A DNA stretch of 64,000 nt, from contig NZ_BAAALT010000067.1 of NCBI RefSeq assembly GCF_039528515.1, positions 3,536-67,535 on the forward strand. The letters are read 5' to 3'. Shown here one piece after another: positions 9,151 through 17,417 of the stretch (position 1 is the first letter of the stretch; each line of letters starts with the position of its first letter). A program made the translations under genes and the position numbers. This DNA is from Luedemannella flava. GTDB taxonomy: Bacteria > Actinomycetota > Actinomycetes > Mycobacteriales > Micromonosporaceae. Under the pieces are notes generated by a model. That model saw only the letters and a list, made by a program, of their open reading frames with translations. It ran no database searches and was not told the DNA's origin.

Positions 9151-9229
9151 TTGTCCACACCACCCTCCGTCATCCACAGATCTTCGGGGTACGCCGTTCC
9201 GGCGGCGCCGCGGTGACCACTGTGGACGC
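9151..9229. promoter_or_regulatory. Second DnaA-box-like cluster, between yraN and comM
   Basis: TTGTCCACA at 9151-9159 is perfect. TCATCCACA at 9170-9178 and GCGTCCACA (minus strand, 9221-9229) are near matches. Together with the pair at 8685-8713 they bracket yraN. Confidence 0.5.
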
Positions 9230-9259
9230 CATGACTTCAACCACCTTCGGGGTGCGGTG

Positions 9260-10825
9260 ATGGGCTACGCGCGGGTGTGCGCGGTCGGGCTCGTCGGCCT
9301 GACGGGGCACCTCGTCACCGTCGAGGCCGACCTGTCCGCCGGCCTGCCCGGTCTCACCCTGTCCGGCCTGCCCGACACGGCCCTGCACGAGGCGCGCGAC
9401 CGGGTCCGCGCCGCGATCGTCAACTCCGGCGAGCCGTGGCCCAACCGGCGCATCATCGTCAACCTGCTGCCCGCCACCCTGCCCAAGTACGGTTCCTCGT
9501 TCGATCTCGCGATCGCGGTGTCGTTGCTGGTCGGCGCCGGGCGCCTGCCGCAGGCCGCGATCGACGGCGTGGTGGTCCTCGGCGAGCTGGGCCTGGACGG
9601 CACGATCCGGGCCGTGCGCGGGGTGCTGCCCGCGCTGGTCGCCGCCCGGCGCGAGGGGGTGCGCCGGTTCATCGTGCCCAGCGCCAACCTGGCCGAGGCG
9701 GCCCTGGTCCCCGACGCGACCGTGTACGGCACGGACGCCCTGCACCAGTTCATCTCGTTCATCCGTGACGGCTCGCCGCTCGTGGCGCCGTCCGCTTCCG
9801 TGGCCCCTCCGGCTGATGTCGAGGTCGACCTCGCGGACATCGCCGGGCAGTCGCGTGGCCGGCGGGCGCTGGAGGTCGCGGCGGCGGGCGGGCATCACCT
9901 GCTGCTGCTCGGGCCGCCGGGGGCGGGCAAGACGATGCTGGCCCAGCGGCTGCCCACGATCCTGCCGCCGCTCACCGACGCGGAGGCCCTGGAGGTCACC
10001 GCCGTGCGGTCGATCGCCGGGCAGCTCGCGCCGGCCGCGACGCTGATCCGCCGGCCGCCCTTCCAGGCGCCCCACCACTCGGCGTCGATGGCGGCGCTCG
10101 TCGGCGGCGGCAGCGGCCTCGCCCGGCCCGGAGCGATCACCCTCGCCCATCGCGGTGTGTTGTTCCTGGATGAGGCGCCCGAATTCTCGTCGAGGGTGCT
10201 CGACGCGTTGCGCCAGCCGCTGGAGGAGGGCCGCGTGTCGATCGCCCGCAGCCGGGGCGCTACGGCCTACCCGGCACGCGTGCAGCTCGTCCTCGCCGCG
10301 AACCCGTGCCCGTGCGCCGCGTCCGGCGCCGAGTGCACCTGCACCCGGGTGGCGAAGCGGCGCTACCTCACCCGCCTGTCCGGCCCGCTGCTGGACCGCA
10401 TCGACCTGCAGATCACGCTGTACCCGGTCACGCCCGCGCAACTGTTCGCCGAGCGCGGCGAGATCGAGCCGTCGGCCACCGTGGCGCGGCGGGTCGCGCG
10501 CGCCCGGGCCGTCGCCGCGGCCCGGTGGGCGGCCGAGGGCTGGGCCACGAACAGCGAGGTGCCCGGCGCCGCGCTCCGCCGCCGTCCGTGGCGTCTGCCC
10601 GCCGCCGCCACGNGCGCCGCGCCCCGCCGCCGTCCGTGGCGTCTGCCCGCCTCCGCCACGCGCACGCTCATGGGGGCGCTCGACCGTGGGCAGCTCTCGG
10701 CGCGCGGGCACGACCGCGTGCTGCGCGCGGCCTGGACCCTCGCCGACCTGGCCGGTCTCGACTCCCCCGGCGCCGCCGAGGTCAACGAGGCGATCGACCT
10801 CCGCACGGGACAGAGGCCGGCATGA
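9260..10825 (+). CDS. comM: YifB/ComM family Mg-chelatase-like AAA ATPase
   Basis: About 521 aa. The order is a Lon-type S5-like N-domain (residues 1-150), the AAA core with Walker A GPPGAGKT (about 217-224) and Walker B VLFLDEAPEF (about 299-308), zinc-like cysteines NPCPC...CTC, and a C-terminal Mg_chelatase domain. ComM is a hexameric helicase that promotes branch migration in natural transformation. The start is the ATG at 9260 rather than the adjacent GTG. The C-terminal domain carries a 16-residue tandem duplication with an ambiguous base (10566-10661), see separate entry. Its TGA overlaps dprA's ATG. Confidence 0.93.
   Translation: MGYARVCAVGLVGLTGHLVTVEADLSAGLPGLTLSGLPDTALHEARDRVRAAIVNSGEPWPNRRIIVNLLPATLPKYGSSFDLAIAVSLLVGAGRLPQAAIDGVVVLGELGLDGTIRAVRGVLPALVAARREGVRRFIVPSANLAEAALVPDATVYGTDALHQFISFIRDGSPLVAPSASVAPPADVEVDLADIAGQSRGRRALEVAAAGGHHLLLLGPPGAGKTMLAQRLPTILPPLTDAEALEVTAVRSIAGQLAPAATLIRRPPFQAPHHSASMAALVGGGSGLARPGAITLAHRGVLFLDEAPEFSSRVLDALRQPLEEGRVSIARSRGATAYPARVQLVLAANPCPCAASGAECTCTRVAKRRYLTRLSGPLLDRIDLQITLYPVTPAQLFAERGEIEPSATVARRVARARAVAAARWAAEGWATNSEVPGAALRRRPWRLPAAATXAAPRRRPWRLPASATRTLMGALDRGQLSARGHDRVLRAAWTLADLAGLDSPGAAEVNEAIDLRTGQRPA
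10566..10661. repeat. 48-bp tandem duplication inside comM, with one N
   Basis: 10566-10613 and 10614-10661 are identical except at 10575/10623 (t/c), 10604/10652 (g/t) and N10613. The duplication is 16 codons and keeps frame, giving two copies of ALRRRPWRLPAAAT-like peptide where other ComM proteins have one. The N at the unit end suggests an unresolved assembly join. Confidence 0.85.
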
Positions 10826-12027
10826 GCAACGTGAAGGGGGCCGGCACAAACACTGATCCTGATCGGTTGGCGTTTGTCGCGCTGGCCCATCTCGTCGAGC
10901 CCGGGCGGCGTGACCTGGGCGTGCTCGTGCGGCAGGTGGGCGCGACGGCCGCGCTGGAGCGGCTGCTCGCCGGCGAGGTGGACGACAACCTGCGCCAGAT
11001 CGTCGAGCCGCGGCTGGTGCACATCGCGCCGCGCGGCACGGTCGCCGAGGCGCTGCTGCACGCCGCCCGGGCCACGGTGCGGGCCGACCGGCTCGGCGTG
11101 GACCTGCTCACCCCGCTCGACGACGGCTGGCCGCACCAGCTCCGCGACCTGGTCCGGCTCAGCCGGGACAACGGCAGGATCGTCGACCGGGACACCGACC
11201 CACCGCTGTGCCTGTGGGTGCGCGGCGCCGAGCCGCTGGCCGACGCCTGCGACCGCTCCGTGTCGGTGATCGGCGCCCGCGCCGCCACCGCGTACGGCGA
11301 GCACATGGCCTCCGAGTTGGCCTACGGCCTGGCGCAGCGCGGCTGGACGGTGGTCTCCGGCGGCGCGTTCGGCATCGACGCGGCGGCGCACCGGGGCGCG
11401 CTCGCGGCGGGCGGGGTGACGATCGCGATCCTCGCCTGCGGCGTCGACCGGCCGTACCCGCTGAGCCTGTCCGGGATGTTCGAGCGGATCGTCGACGGCG
11501 GCGGCCTGCTGCTCAGCGAGTGGCCGCCCGGCAGCGACCCGCACCGCGTCCGGTTCCTGGTCCGCAACCGGGTCATCGCGGCGCTCACCCGCGGCACCGT
11601 CATGGTCGAGGCGGGCAAGCGCAGCGGCGCCCGGTTCACGCTGCACCGCGCCATCCGGCTCGGGCGCCCGGCGCTCGTCGTGCCCGGGCCGGCCACATCG
11701 GAGTCGTCCGTCGGCTGCCACGAGGAGCTGCGCGCCGAAGGAACCCGGCTGGTCGCCACGGTGGCCGACATCGTCGAGGAGGTCGGCCGGATCGGCCTGG
11801 ACCTGGCCGACGAGGTCCGCGCCCCGGAACGGACCCTGGACGTCCTCACCGGCCTGCAGGCGCAGGTCCTCGACGGGGTGCGGCCCCGCGCGGCCCGCAC
11901 CGCCGAGGAGGTCGCGGCGGCGGCCGGCGTGGCGATCCGCGACGCGCGGGCGACCCTGCCGGCGCTGGTCGACCTCGGGTTCGTCGTCTGCCACGACGGT
12001 CGGTACCGCCTCGCTCCGGCGCCCTGA
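10822..12027 (+). CDS. dprA: DNA-processing protein DprA
   Basis: 401 aa. An N-terminal helical region is followed by the DprA Rossmann domain (residues about 150-330: SVIGARAATAYGEHMASELA, VVSGGAFGIDAAAHRGAL, FLVRNRVIAALT, VMVEAGKRSGARFTLHRAI) and a C-terminal winged helix (about 350-398). DprA loads RecA onto incoming single-stranded DNA. The start overlaps the comM stop (ATGA). The comM-dprA pair is the usual actinobacterial arrangement. Confidence 0.95.
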   Translation: MSNVKGAGTNTDPDRLAFVALAHLVEPGRRDLGVLVRQVGATAALERLLAGEVDDNLRQIVEPRLVHIAPRGTVAEALLHAARATVRADRLGVDLLTPLDDGWPHQLRDLVRLSRDNGRIVDRDTDPPLCLWVRGAEPLADACDRSVSVIGARAATAYGEHMASELAYGLAQRGWTVVSGGAFGIDAAAHRGALAAGGVTIAILACGVDRPYPLSLSGMFERIVDGGGLLLSEWPPGSDPHRVRFLVRNRVIAALTRGTVMVEAGKRSGARFTLHRAIRLGRPALVVPGPATSESSVGCHEELRAEGTRLVATVADIVEEVGRIGLDLADEVRAPERTLDVLTGLQAQVLDGVRPRAARTAEEVAAAAGVAIRDARATLPALVDLGFVVCHDGRYRLAPAP

Positions 12028-12109
12028 CCGGTAGCGGGCCGCCCGCGGCGGCGGTAGCGTCATCGACGCACGTCCCTGCCCGGCTGGCCACACGAACGGG
12101 GGCGACTCG

Positions 12110-12640
12110 ATGGCGGTCGCGGAGACGGTGGTGACCATCGCGGGCGGCGCCCTGTCCGTGACGGCCGGCGTGGTGGTCGGCGCGGTCCTCGCCCGCCGGG
12201 CCCAGGACCGGCACTGGCTGCGCGACCGGCAGCTCGCCGCGTACCAGGAGCTGTTGCGGCACTACGCCACGTTCGCCATGGTGCTCAGACGCGCCCACGG
12301 CGGACGGACGTCGTGGGACTACGACTGGGCGGCCTGGAGCGCGGCGCTGACGTCGGCGAGCCTGGTCGCCCCTCTCGAGGTCGCGGAGCAGATCGACGCT
12401 TTCGGGCTGGCGGTCGGGCGGTTTCTCGCCAAGGCGAGTGTGGACACGGGAGTCCACACATTGACCGATGACGAGTTCGCGCAGGCGATGGTGGCGCCCG
12501 CCGAGGCGCAGCGCGCGCTGGTGAACGCCATCCGCAGGTCGCTGGCCCACGGCCAGAAGGACCTACCGATGGCCCTCGGCGGATCCCTGACCGCCGCACG
12601 GCACCCCACCGACCCGACCGGCGACCGCGAACAGACCTGA
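12110..12640 (+). CDS. Single-pass membrane protein, unknown function
   Basis: 176 aa. One N-terminal hydrophobic helix (VTIAGGALSVTAGVVVGAVLA, residues about 8-28) is followed by a helical soluble part (HWLRDRQLAAYQELLRHYATF onward) resembling small actinobacterial membrane-anchored hypotheticals. The ATG at 12110 follows GGGGG. It is 82 bp downstream of dprA and may share its transcript. No motif suggests an activity. Confidence 0.8.
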   Translation: MAVAETVVTIAGGALSVTAGVVVGAVLARRAQDRHWLRDRQLAAYQELLRHYATFAMVLRRAHGGRTSWDYDWAAWSAALTSASLVAPLEVAEQIDAFGLAVGRFLAKASVDTGVHTLTDDEFAQAMVAPAEAQRALVNAIRRSLAHGQKDLPMALGGSLTAARHPTDPTGDREQT

Positions 12641-12666
12641 CGCCCCTCCCCGCGTGGTCGGATGGG

Positions 12667-13251
12667 TCAGGCGCCCGGGAGCGGCTTCAGGCGGAGGCGG
12701 GGCGGGCCCAGGAGCGAGAGCGGGTCGAGGTAGGTGTCGCCGCGGCGGGCGCCCCAGTGCAGGCACGCCGCCGCCGGACAGCCGGCGTGGCCGGCGGACA
12801 CGGTCCCGATCAGGGCGCCGGCAGCTACCTCGTCGCCGACGGCGACGAGCGGATCCACCGGCTCGTACGTGGTGCGCAGACCGCCCGGATGGGCCACGCT
12901 GACGACGCCCCGCCCGGCCAGGTCACCGGCGAAGACGACAACCCCGGGCCCGGCCGCCCGGACCGGGTCGCCCGCTCGGGCCGCCAGGTCGACGCCCCGA
13001 TGCCCCGGCAGCCACGGCTTGTCCGGCGGGTCGAACCCTCGGGTCACCGTCGGTGATCCGCCCAGCGGCCAGCTCAGCCACCCGGACGGCACGTCCCCGT
13101 CCGGGGCGCGGGCGGACAACGCCGGGCCGGCGGAGGCCGCCCACGACGACGCGGCGGCGCCCGACCCGATCAGGGCCAGGGCTACGACAGGAACGGCGAG
13201 CAGCGGACGGATCAGGGCCGGGCGACGGGGCTGAGCGGACGACGGAGGCAT
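12667..13251 (-). CDS. Secreted M23 (LytM-like) peptidase-domain protein
   Basis: About 194 aa. A basic N-terminus and hydrophobic signal segment (RPLLAVPVVALALIGSGAAA) lead to an M23 domain with HRGVD (HxxxD) and CLHWGARRGDTYLDPLSLL. The usual HxH second metal motif reads CLH here, so one of the two expected histidines is Cys. This variant may be catalytically inactive or act as an activator of another hydrolase. A GTG at 13272 would add seven residues; neither start has a clear ribosome site. Confidence 0.87.
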   Translation of the reverse strand: MPPSSAQPRRPALIRPLLAVPVVALALIGSGAAASSWAASAGPALSARAPDGDVPSGWLSWPLGGSPTVTRGFDPPDKPWLPGHRGVDLAARAGDPVRAAGPGVVVFAGDLAGRGVVSVAHPGGLRTTYEPVDPLVAVGDEVAAGALIGTVSAGHAGCPAAACLHWGARRGDTYLDPLSLLGPPRLRLKPLPGA

Positions 13252-13335
13252 GCCCACAGCCTGGCGGGACACGCCATGGCCGCGCGCGCCCGAGGCGGCA
13301 ACCTGTGGACGACGGGGCGCGCTGTGGAAAACCGG

Positions 13336-13659
13336 TCAGGCGCCGAAGCCGCCCTCGGTGGGCAGGGAGATGTCGGGCTTCTCCAGCTCCTCCACGTTGA
13401 CGTCCTTGAAGGTCATGACGCGCACGTTCTTCACGAACCGCGCGGGACGGTACATGTCCCAGACCCAGGCGTCGTGCATCTCCACCTCGAAGTAGACCTC
13501 GCCGTCCACGTTACGGACGTGCAGCTCCACCTGGTTGGCCAGGTAGAAGCGCCGCTCGGTCTCCACGACATAGGAGAACTGCCGGACGATGTCGCGGTAC
13601 TCCCGGTAGAGCTGCAGCTCCATCTCGGTCTCGTACTTTTCGAGATCTTCGGTGCTCAT
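13336..13659 (-). CDS. DUF2469 family protein
   Basis: 107 aa starting MSTEDLEKYETEMELQLYRE. It is a small, acidic, highly conserved actinobacterial protein always found next to rnhB; its function is unknown. The ATG at 13659 is chosen over upstream in-frame codons because it matches the conserved N-terminus. It is 22 bp downstream of the rnhB stop and is probably co-transcribed with rnhB and the lepB genes. Confidence 0.95.
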   Translation of the reverse strand: MSTEDLEKYETEMELQLYREYRDIVRQFSYVVETERRFYLANQVELHVRNVDGEVYFEVEMHDAWVWDMYRPARFVKNVRVMTFKDVNVEELEKPDISLPTEGGFGA

Positions 13660-13681
13660 CGCCCTGTGCCCCTGGCCCTCA

Positions 13682-14431
13682 TCACGAACCGTCCTTCCTA
13701 CCGTCGTCATTCTCGCCCACGAGCACGCGCCCGGCGCCCGCGGCGACGGCCGCCACGCCGACCGTACCGCGACTCGCCGCGCGGCCCGCGCCCACCGCCG
13801 CCACATTCGCGTACGAGAACCGGTGGTGTTCGCAGGCACCGTGCGCATCCAGCGCCGCAGCGTGCTCGGCGGTCACGTACCCCTTGTGCACAGCAAAGCC
13901 GTACGCCGGAAATTCCCGATCCAACTCCACCATGATCCGGTCTCGGGTCACCTTCGCGAGCACGCTCGCGGCGGCGACGCAGGCCGCCACCTGATCACCC
14001 TTCCACACCGCGAGCCCCGGCACGCCCAACCCGTCCACGCGAAAACCGTCGGTGAGGACATAATCCGGGCGTACCGACAGGCCGGCAAGTGCCCGGCGCA
14101 TCCCGGCGAGGTTGCACACGTGCAGGCCCCGGGTGTCGACCTCGGTCGGCGGGATCACGACCACGGCGGTGGCCAGCGCGCGGGCCATGACCTCGTCGAA
14201 GACGCGCTCGCGGGCGGCCAGGGTGAGCAGCTTCGAGTCGGCCAGGCCGGGCACCTCGCCGCGGCGGCCCTCCGGCAGGATCGCGGCGGCCACCACGAGC
14301 GGGCCCGCGCAGGCCCCCCGGCCGGCCTCGTCGGCCCCGGCCACCAGGGCGAAGCCCCGGCGCTGCAGGGCACGCTCGAGCGCGTACAGCCCGCCGTCCC
14401 GGCGGACCACCGTGCGCGACGGCGGCAGCAT
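13682..14431 (-). CDS. rnhB: Ribonuclease HII
   Basis: 249 aa from ATG 14431 (GGAGG upstream). It cleaves RNA in RNA-DNA hybrids and single ribonucleotides. The active-site motif VAGADEAGRGACAGP holds the first Asp-Glu pair; LADSKLLT, the Asp in YVLTDGF and AASVLAKVTRDRIM are also characteristic. The tail AGAGRVLVGENDDGRKDGS is a lineage-specific extension. The start overlaps the preceding NUDIX stop by one base (TGATG). Confidence 0.96.
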   Translation of the reverse strand: MLPPSRTVVRRDGGLYALERALQRRGFALVAGADEAGRGACAGPLVVAAAILPEGRRGEVPGLADSKLLTLAARERVFDEVMARALATAVVVIPPTEVDTRGLHVCNLAGMRRALAGLSVRPDYVLTDGFRVDGLGVPGLAVWKGDQVAACVAAASVLAKVTRDRIMVELDREFPAYGFAVHKGYVTAEHAAALDAHGACEHHRFSYANVAAVGAGRAASRGTVGVAAVAAGAGRVLVGENDDGRKDGS

Positions 14432-14922
14432 CACGCCTCCAGGATCTCCCGCAGCACGTCCGCCAGCTCCGTCGGGTAGCACCGCTCGGTGGTCGCCGCC
14501 AGCTCGTCAACGGACCACCAGGCGAACCCGTCGATGTACGCGGACTCGATGTCGTCGAAGCCGGCGCGGCTGAACGTCCAGTCGGACCCGGGGACCCGCG
14601 CCAGAAAGAACTCCTGCTCCTGGACGTACCACTCGCCGGCGAACGGGAACTCCGTCACCTCGCGCCACACCGGCCCCGTCAGGTCGTCCGCCGCCAACCC
14701 GAGCCCGGTCTCCTCACGCAGCTCGCGCACGGCGGCGTCGCGGTAGCTCTCCCCGTCGTCGAGGCCGCCGCCGACCGTGAACCAGTACAGATGGTCGGGC
14801 CGGTGCGGGTCGCGCCCGTGCAGCATGAGCACCCGGTCGCACCCGTCGAGCAGCAGCACGCGAGCCGCCCGACGCGACCGCGCAGCCACGCCAGGCGGTC
14901 GGGTCACATTTCGCTCGCTCAC
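14431..14922 (-). CDS. NUDIX hydrolase
   Basis: 163 aa from a GTG at 14922. The complete Nudix box GGLDDGESYRDAAVRELREE followed by TGL (GX5EX7REUXEEXGU) is at residues about 56-78. The substrate is not evident; homologues in this place (lepB-nudix-rnhB) are typically called NUDIX domain or ADP-ribose-type hydrolases. It is translationally coupled to rnhB. The start codon is the least certain part because the upstream ribosome site is weak. Confidence 0.9.
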   Translation of the reverse strand: MSERNVTRPPGVAARSRRAARVLLLDGCDRVLMLHGRDPHRPDHLYWFTVGGGLDDGESYRDAAVRELREETGLGLAADDLTGPVWREVTEFPFAGEWYVQEQEFFLARVPGSDWTFSRAGFDDIESAYIDGFAWWSVDELAATTERCYPTELADVLREILEA

Positions 14923-14962
14923 GACGGGACAGCCTAGCCCGTGCGGGTGACAACGACGGGCG

Positions 14963-15610
14963 TCAACCGCCCGGCGGCGCGGGGACGCCGTCGAATGTGG
15001 ACGGAACCGTGAGCCAGGTCGCGCGGGTGAACGGCCAGAAGAGCACGAAGGCCCGGCCGACGACCGAGTCGACGGGGATCGTCGAGGCGGTGGCGTCGCC
15101 GTTGGTGCGCTTGAACAGCTCGTGCGAGTCGCCCGAGTGCGAGCGGTGGTCGCCCATGACCCACAGGCGTCCGGCCGGCACCACGACGTCGAACCGGGAG
15201 TCGCTCGGCTCATCGGTGCCCTGCGCGTCGGAGTACAGGTACGACGTCTCGTCGAGCGCCTTGCCGTTGACCGTGATGCGGTTCTGCGCGTCGCAGCAGA
15301 CGACGTGGTCACCGGGCGTGCCGATGACGCGCTTGATGAAGTCCTTCTCGTTCGGATCGGAGCGCCACATCATCGGCGCCTCGAACACGATGATCTCGCC
15401 ACGGTGCGGGTCGCGGAAGTCGTACACCAGCTTGTTGACGAGCACACGGTCGTTGATGTTGAGCGTGTTCTCCATCGACTCGGACGGGATGAAGAAGGTC
15501 TGCAGAACGAACGCGCGCACCACGATCGCGACGACGATGGCGACGCCGAGCAGGATCGGCAGCTCGCGCCAGAAGGGGGTGCGGGTCTTGGCGGGTTGCT
15601 CGTCAATCAC
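14963..15610 (-). CDS. lepB: Signal peptidase I, short paralogue
   Basis: 215 aa. It has one N-terminal TM helix (ILLGVAIVVAIVVRAFVLQTF), the catalytic Ser in FIPSESMENTL, the general-base Lys in DFIKRVIGTPGDHV, and box E GDHRSHSGDS. It cleaves signal peptides on the outer face of the membrane. The GTG at 15610 overlaps the TGA of the longer paralogue (GTGA). It lacks the second C-terminal TM helix seen in the partner. Confidence 0.94.
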   Translation of the reverse strand: MIDEQPAKTRTPFWRELPILLGVAIVVAIVVRAFVLQTFFIPSESMENTLNINDRVLVNKLVYDFRDPHRGEIIVFEAPMMWRSDPNEKDFIKRVIGTPGDHVVCCDAQNRITVNGKALDETSYLYSDAQGTDEPSDSRFDVVVPAGRLWVMGDHRSHSGDSHELFKRTNGDATASTIPVDSVVGRAFVLFWPFTRATWLTVPSTFDGVPAPPGG

Positions 15611-16800
15611 CACAGAAGCCTACGACCTCGTCTCCGATGGATACGCACCGAACGCGCCGATATCGCCAAAGACGCGAGAATCGGCAAACCGACAACCCCC
15701 CACGCGGTCGCGTCGGCCCCCGGAAGCGGGCCGGTCGTGGCGCCGGAGGCCACCGTGGTGGGCACGTCGGCGAGGCTGTCCGGCGCCGGGAGCATCTTCC
15801 AGCGGTCCTTGGGCCACACCACGACGAAGGCGCGGCCGATCACGTCCTCCATGGGGACGGTGCCGCTGCACCGGGAGTCCAACGAGACCGACCGGTGGTC
15901 ACCCATCACGAACAGCTGGCCCGGCGGGACGATCACTTCGTCGAAGTTGCGCACGAGGCACATGTGTGGCTGCGACGGGTCGACCAACGGCGCGGGGTTG
16001 TTGATGTAGGGCTCGTCGAGGGACTGGCCGTTCACGACGACCCGACCCTGGTCGTCGCAGCACTTGATGTGGTCGCCGGGCAGGCCGATGACGCGCTTGA
16101 TGAAGTCCTTCTCGTTGGGCTGGCTAAGGCCGATGAGGTCGCTGAAGGTGCGCCCGAACCGGCTGAGCAGTGAGGTGGGCTTCTCGATTTTGTTGTCGGG
16201 CTCGTGCTGCCAGTTGCCTGAGCCCTTGAAGACGATGATCTCGCCGCGCTTGATGCCGCGCACCCCGTAGACGACCTTGTTGACCAGCACCCGGTCCTTG
16301 ACGAGCAGGGTCTGCTCCATCGAGCTGGACGGGATGTAGAAGGCCTGCACGAGGAACGTGCGGATCAGCACCGCCAGACAGAAGGCCACCACGAGCAGCA
16401 GCGGCAGCTCCAGGAACAGCGGCATGGGCCCCCGCGCGCGCGGACGCTTGACCGGCTCACGCTTGGCGGCGTGCCGCCCGTCGTCGTCATAGTTGACCTT
16501 GCGGGCGATCCGCGAGGGCCGCCGCTCCGGCTCGTACGGCGGCCGGCCGTGCCCCGGGTGCGATGAAGCGGCCGACGGGTAGCCTCGCCCGCCGGCCGGA
16601 TAGTTGCCCGAGGGCCCACCCCCCGTATGGGGTGGTCGGGGCGATCCGTAGACGGGCGCGGCGCCCGAGGGCGGGTATTCCGGGCGGCGGCCGCTGGCCG
16701 GCGGCTGGCCACGGTAGCCGGGGACGCCGTAGCCGCCCGGCGCGCCGCCGGGGTAGGCCGCGTCGTCACCGCGGTCCGAGCTGTCGAGCTTGCCGTCCAT
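15607..16800 (-). CDS. lepB: Signal peptidase I, long paralogue with Pro/Gly-rich cytoplasmic tail
   Basis: 397 aa. Residues 1-125 are a low-complexity Pro/Gly/Tyr/Arg segment. A TM helix (LFLELPLLLVVAFCLAVLIRTF), the Ser in YIPSSSMEQTL, the Lys in DFIKRVIGLPGDHI and GDHRSVSLDSR follow, with an insertion near residues 205-230 and a second TM near the C-terminus (AWGVVGLPILASLAISA). The N-terminal tail is probably cytoplasmic. The start is ATG 16800 rather than the adjacent GTG. Two signal peptidases in tandem are typical of this order. Confidence 0.93.
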   Translation of the reverse strand: MDGKLDSSDRGDDAAYPGGAPGGYGVPGYRGQPPASGRRPEYPPSGAAPVYGSPRPPHTGGGPSGNYPAGGRGYPSAASSHPGHGRPPYEPERRPSRIARKVNYDDDGRHAAKREPVKRPRARGPMPLFLELPLLLVVAFCLAVLIRTFLVQAFYIPSSSMEQTLLVKDRVLVNKVVYGVRGIKRGEIIVFKGSGNWQHEPDNKIEKPTSLLSRFGRTFSDLIGLSQPNEKDFIKRVIGLPGDHIKCCDDQGRVVVNGQSLDEPYINNPAPLVDPSQPHMCLVRNFDEVIVPPGQLFVMGDHRSVSLDSRCSGTVPMEDVIGRAFVVVWPKDRWKMLPAPDSLADVPTTVASGATTGPLPGADATAWGVVGLPILASLAISARSVRIHRRRGRRLLW

Positions 16801-16923
16801 CACGGGAATCAGCGTAGTTGGCTGCGGGCCGTCACGACATCCGCCTCAGTGGTGGACGTGAGATCATTTTCCGAAACATCGCCGGTCACGGTGCCACGAA
16901 CCGGTGAAAGAACCAATGCCAAA

Positions 16924-16951
16924 AGCCCCCGGGACACACGTCCCAGGGGCT
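16924..16951 (-). terminator. Rho-independent terminator after rplS
   Basis: A 12-bp stem (one mismatch) with an ACAC loop at 16924-16951 is followed, in leftward reading, by TTTT. It sits 19 bp past the rplS stop and should end the rpsP-to-rplS transcript before lepB. Confidence 0.85.
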
Positions 16952-16970
16952 GTGACGGAGGTGTCCGCGC

Positions 16971-17327
16971 TCAGGCGGGCAGCTTCTCGCGGCGCTCCTT
17001 GATCTTGGCCTTCTTGCCGCGGAGCTCGCGCAGGTAGTAGAGCTTGGCGCGGCGCACGTCACCGCGCGTCACCACCTCGATCTTGTCGAGCGAGGGGCCG
17101 TTGAGCGGGTAGGTCCGCTCGACGCCGACGCCGAAGCTGACCTTGCGGATCGTGAAGGTCTCCCGCAGACCCGAGCCCTGGCGGCGGATGACGACGCCCT
17201 GGAAGATCTGGATGCGGGAACGGTTGCCCTCGACAACCCGCACGTGCACCTTGAGCGTGTCGCCAGCGGCAAACCGGGGAATGTCGGTCCGCAGCGACTG
17301 GGCGTCGAGGGCGTCCAGGGTGTTCAT
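16971..17327 (-). CDS. rplS: 50S ribosomal protein L19
   Basis: 118 aa. MNTLDALDAQSLRTDIPRFA and the core GDTLKVHVRVVEGNRSRIQIF, with the ending YYLRELRGKKAKIKERR, are diagnostic of L19, which lies at the 30S-50S interface. It follows trmD after a 90-bp gap in the conserved rpsP-rimM-trmD-rplS order, and is terminated by the hairpin at 16924-16951. Confidence 0.98.
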   Translation of the reverse strand: MNTLDALDAQSLRTDIPRFAAGDTLKVHVRVVEGNRSRIQIFQGVVIRRQGSGLRETFTIRKVSFGVGVERTYPLNGPSLDKIEVVTRGDVRRAKLYYLRELRGKKAKIKERREKLPA

Positions 17328-17417
17328 CGCATGTCCTAGGGCTCACGGCGCGGCGGGACCGCGCGGAAATCGGTCTTTGTGTGTGCGCGGCGGAGCGAGC
17401 CACCTGCGGCAACCCCA

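Noticed and set aside
8685..9229. Chromosomal replication origin
   Set aside because: No dnaA/dnaN genes, no AT-rich unwinding region, and only a few boxes.
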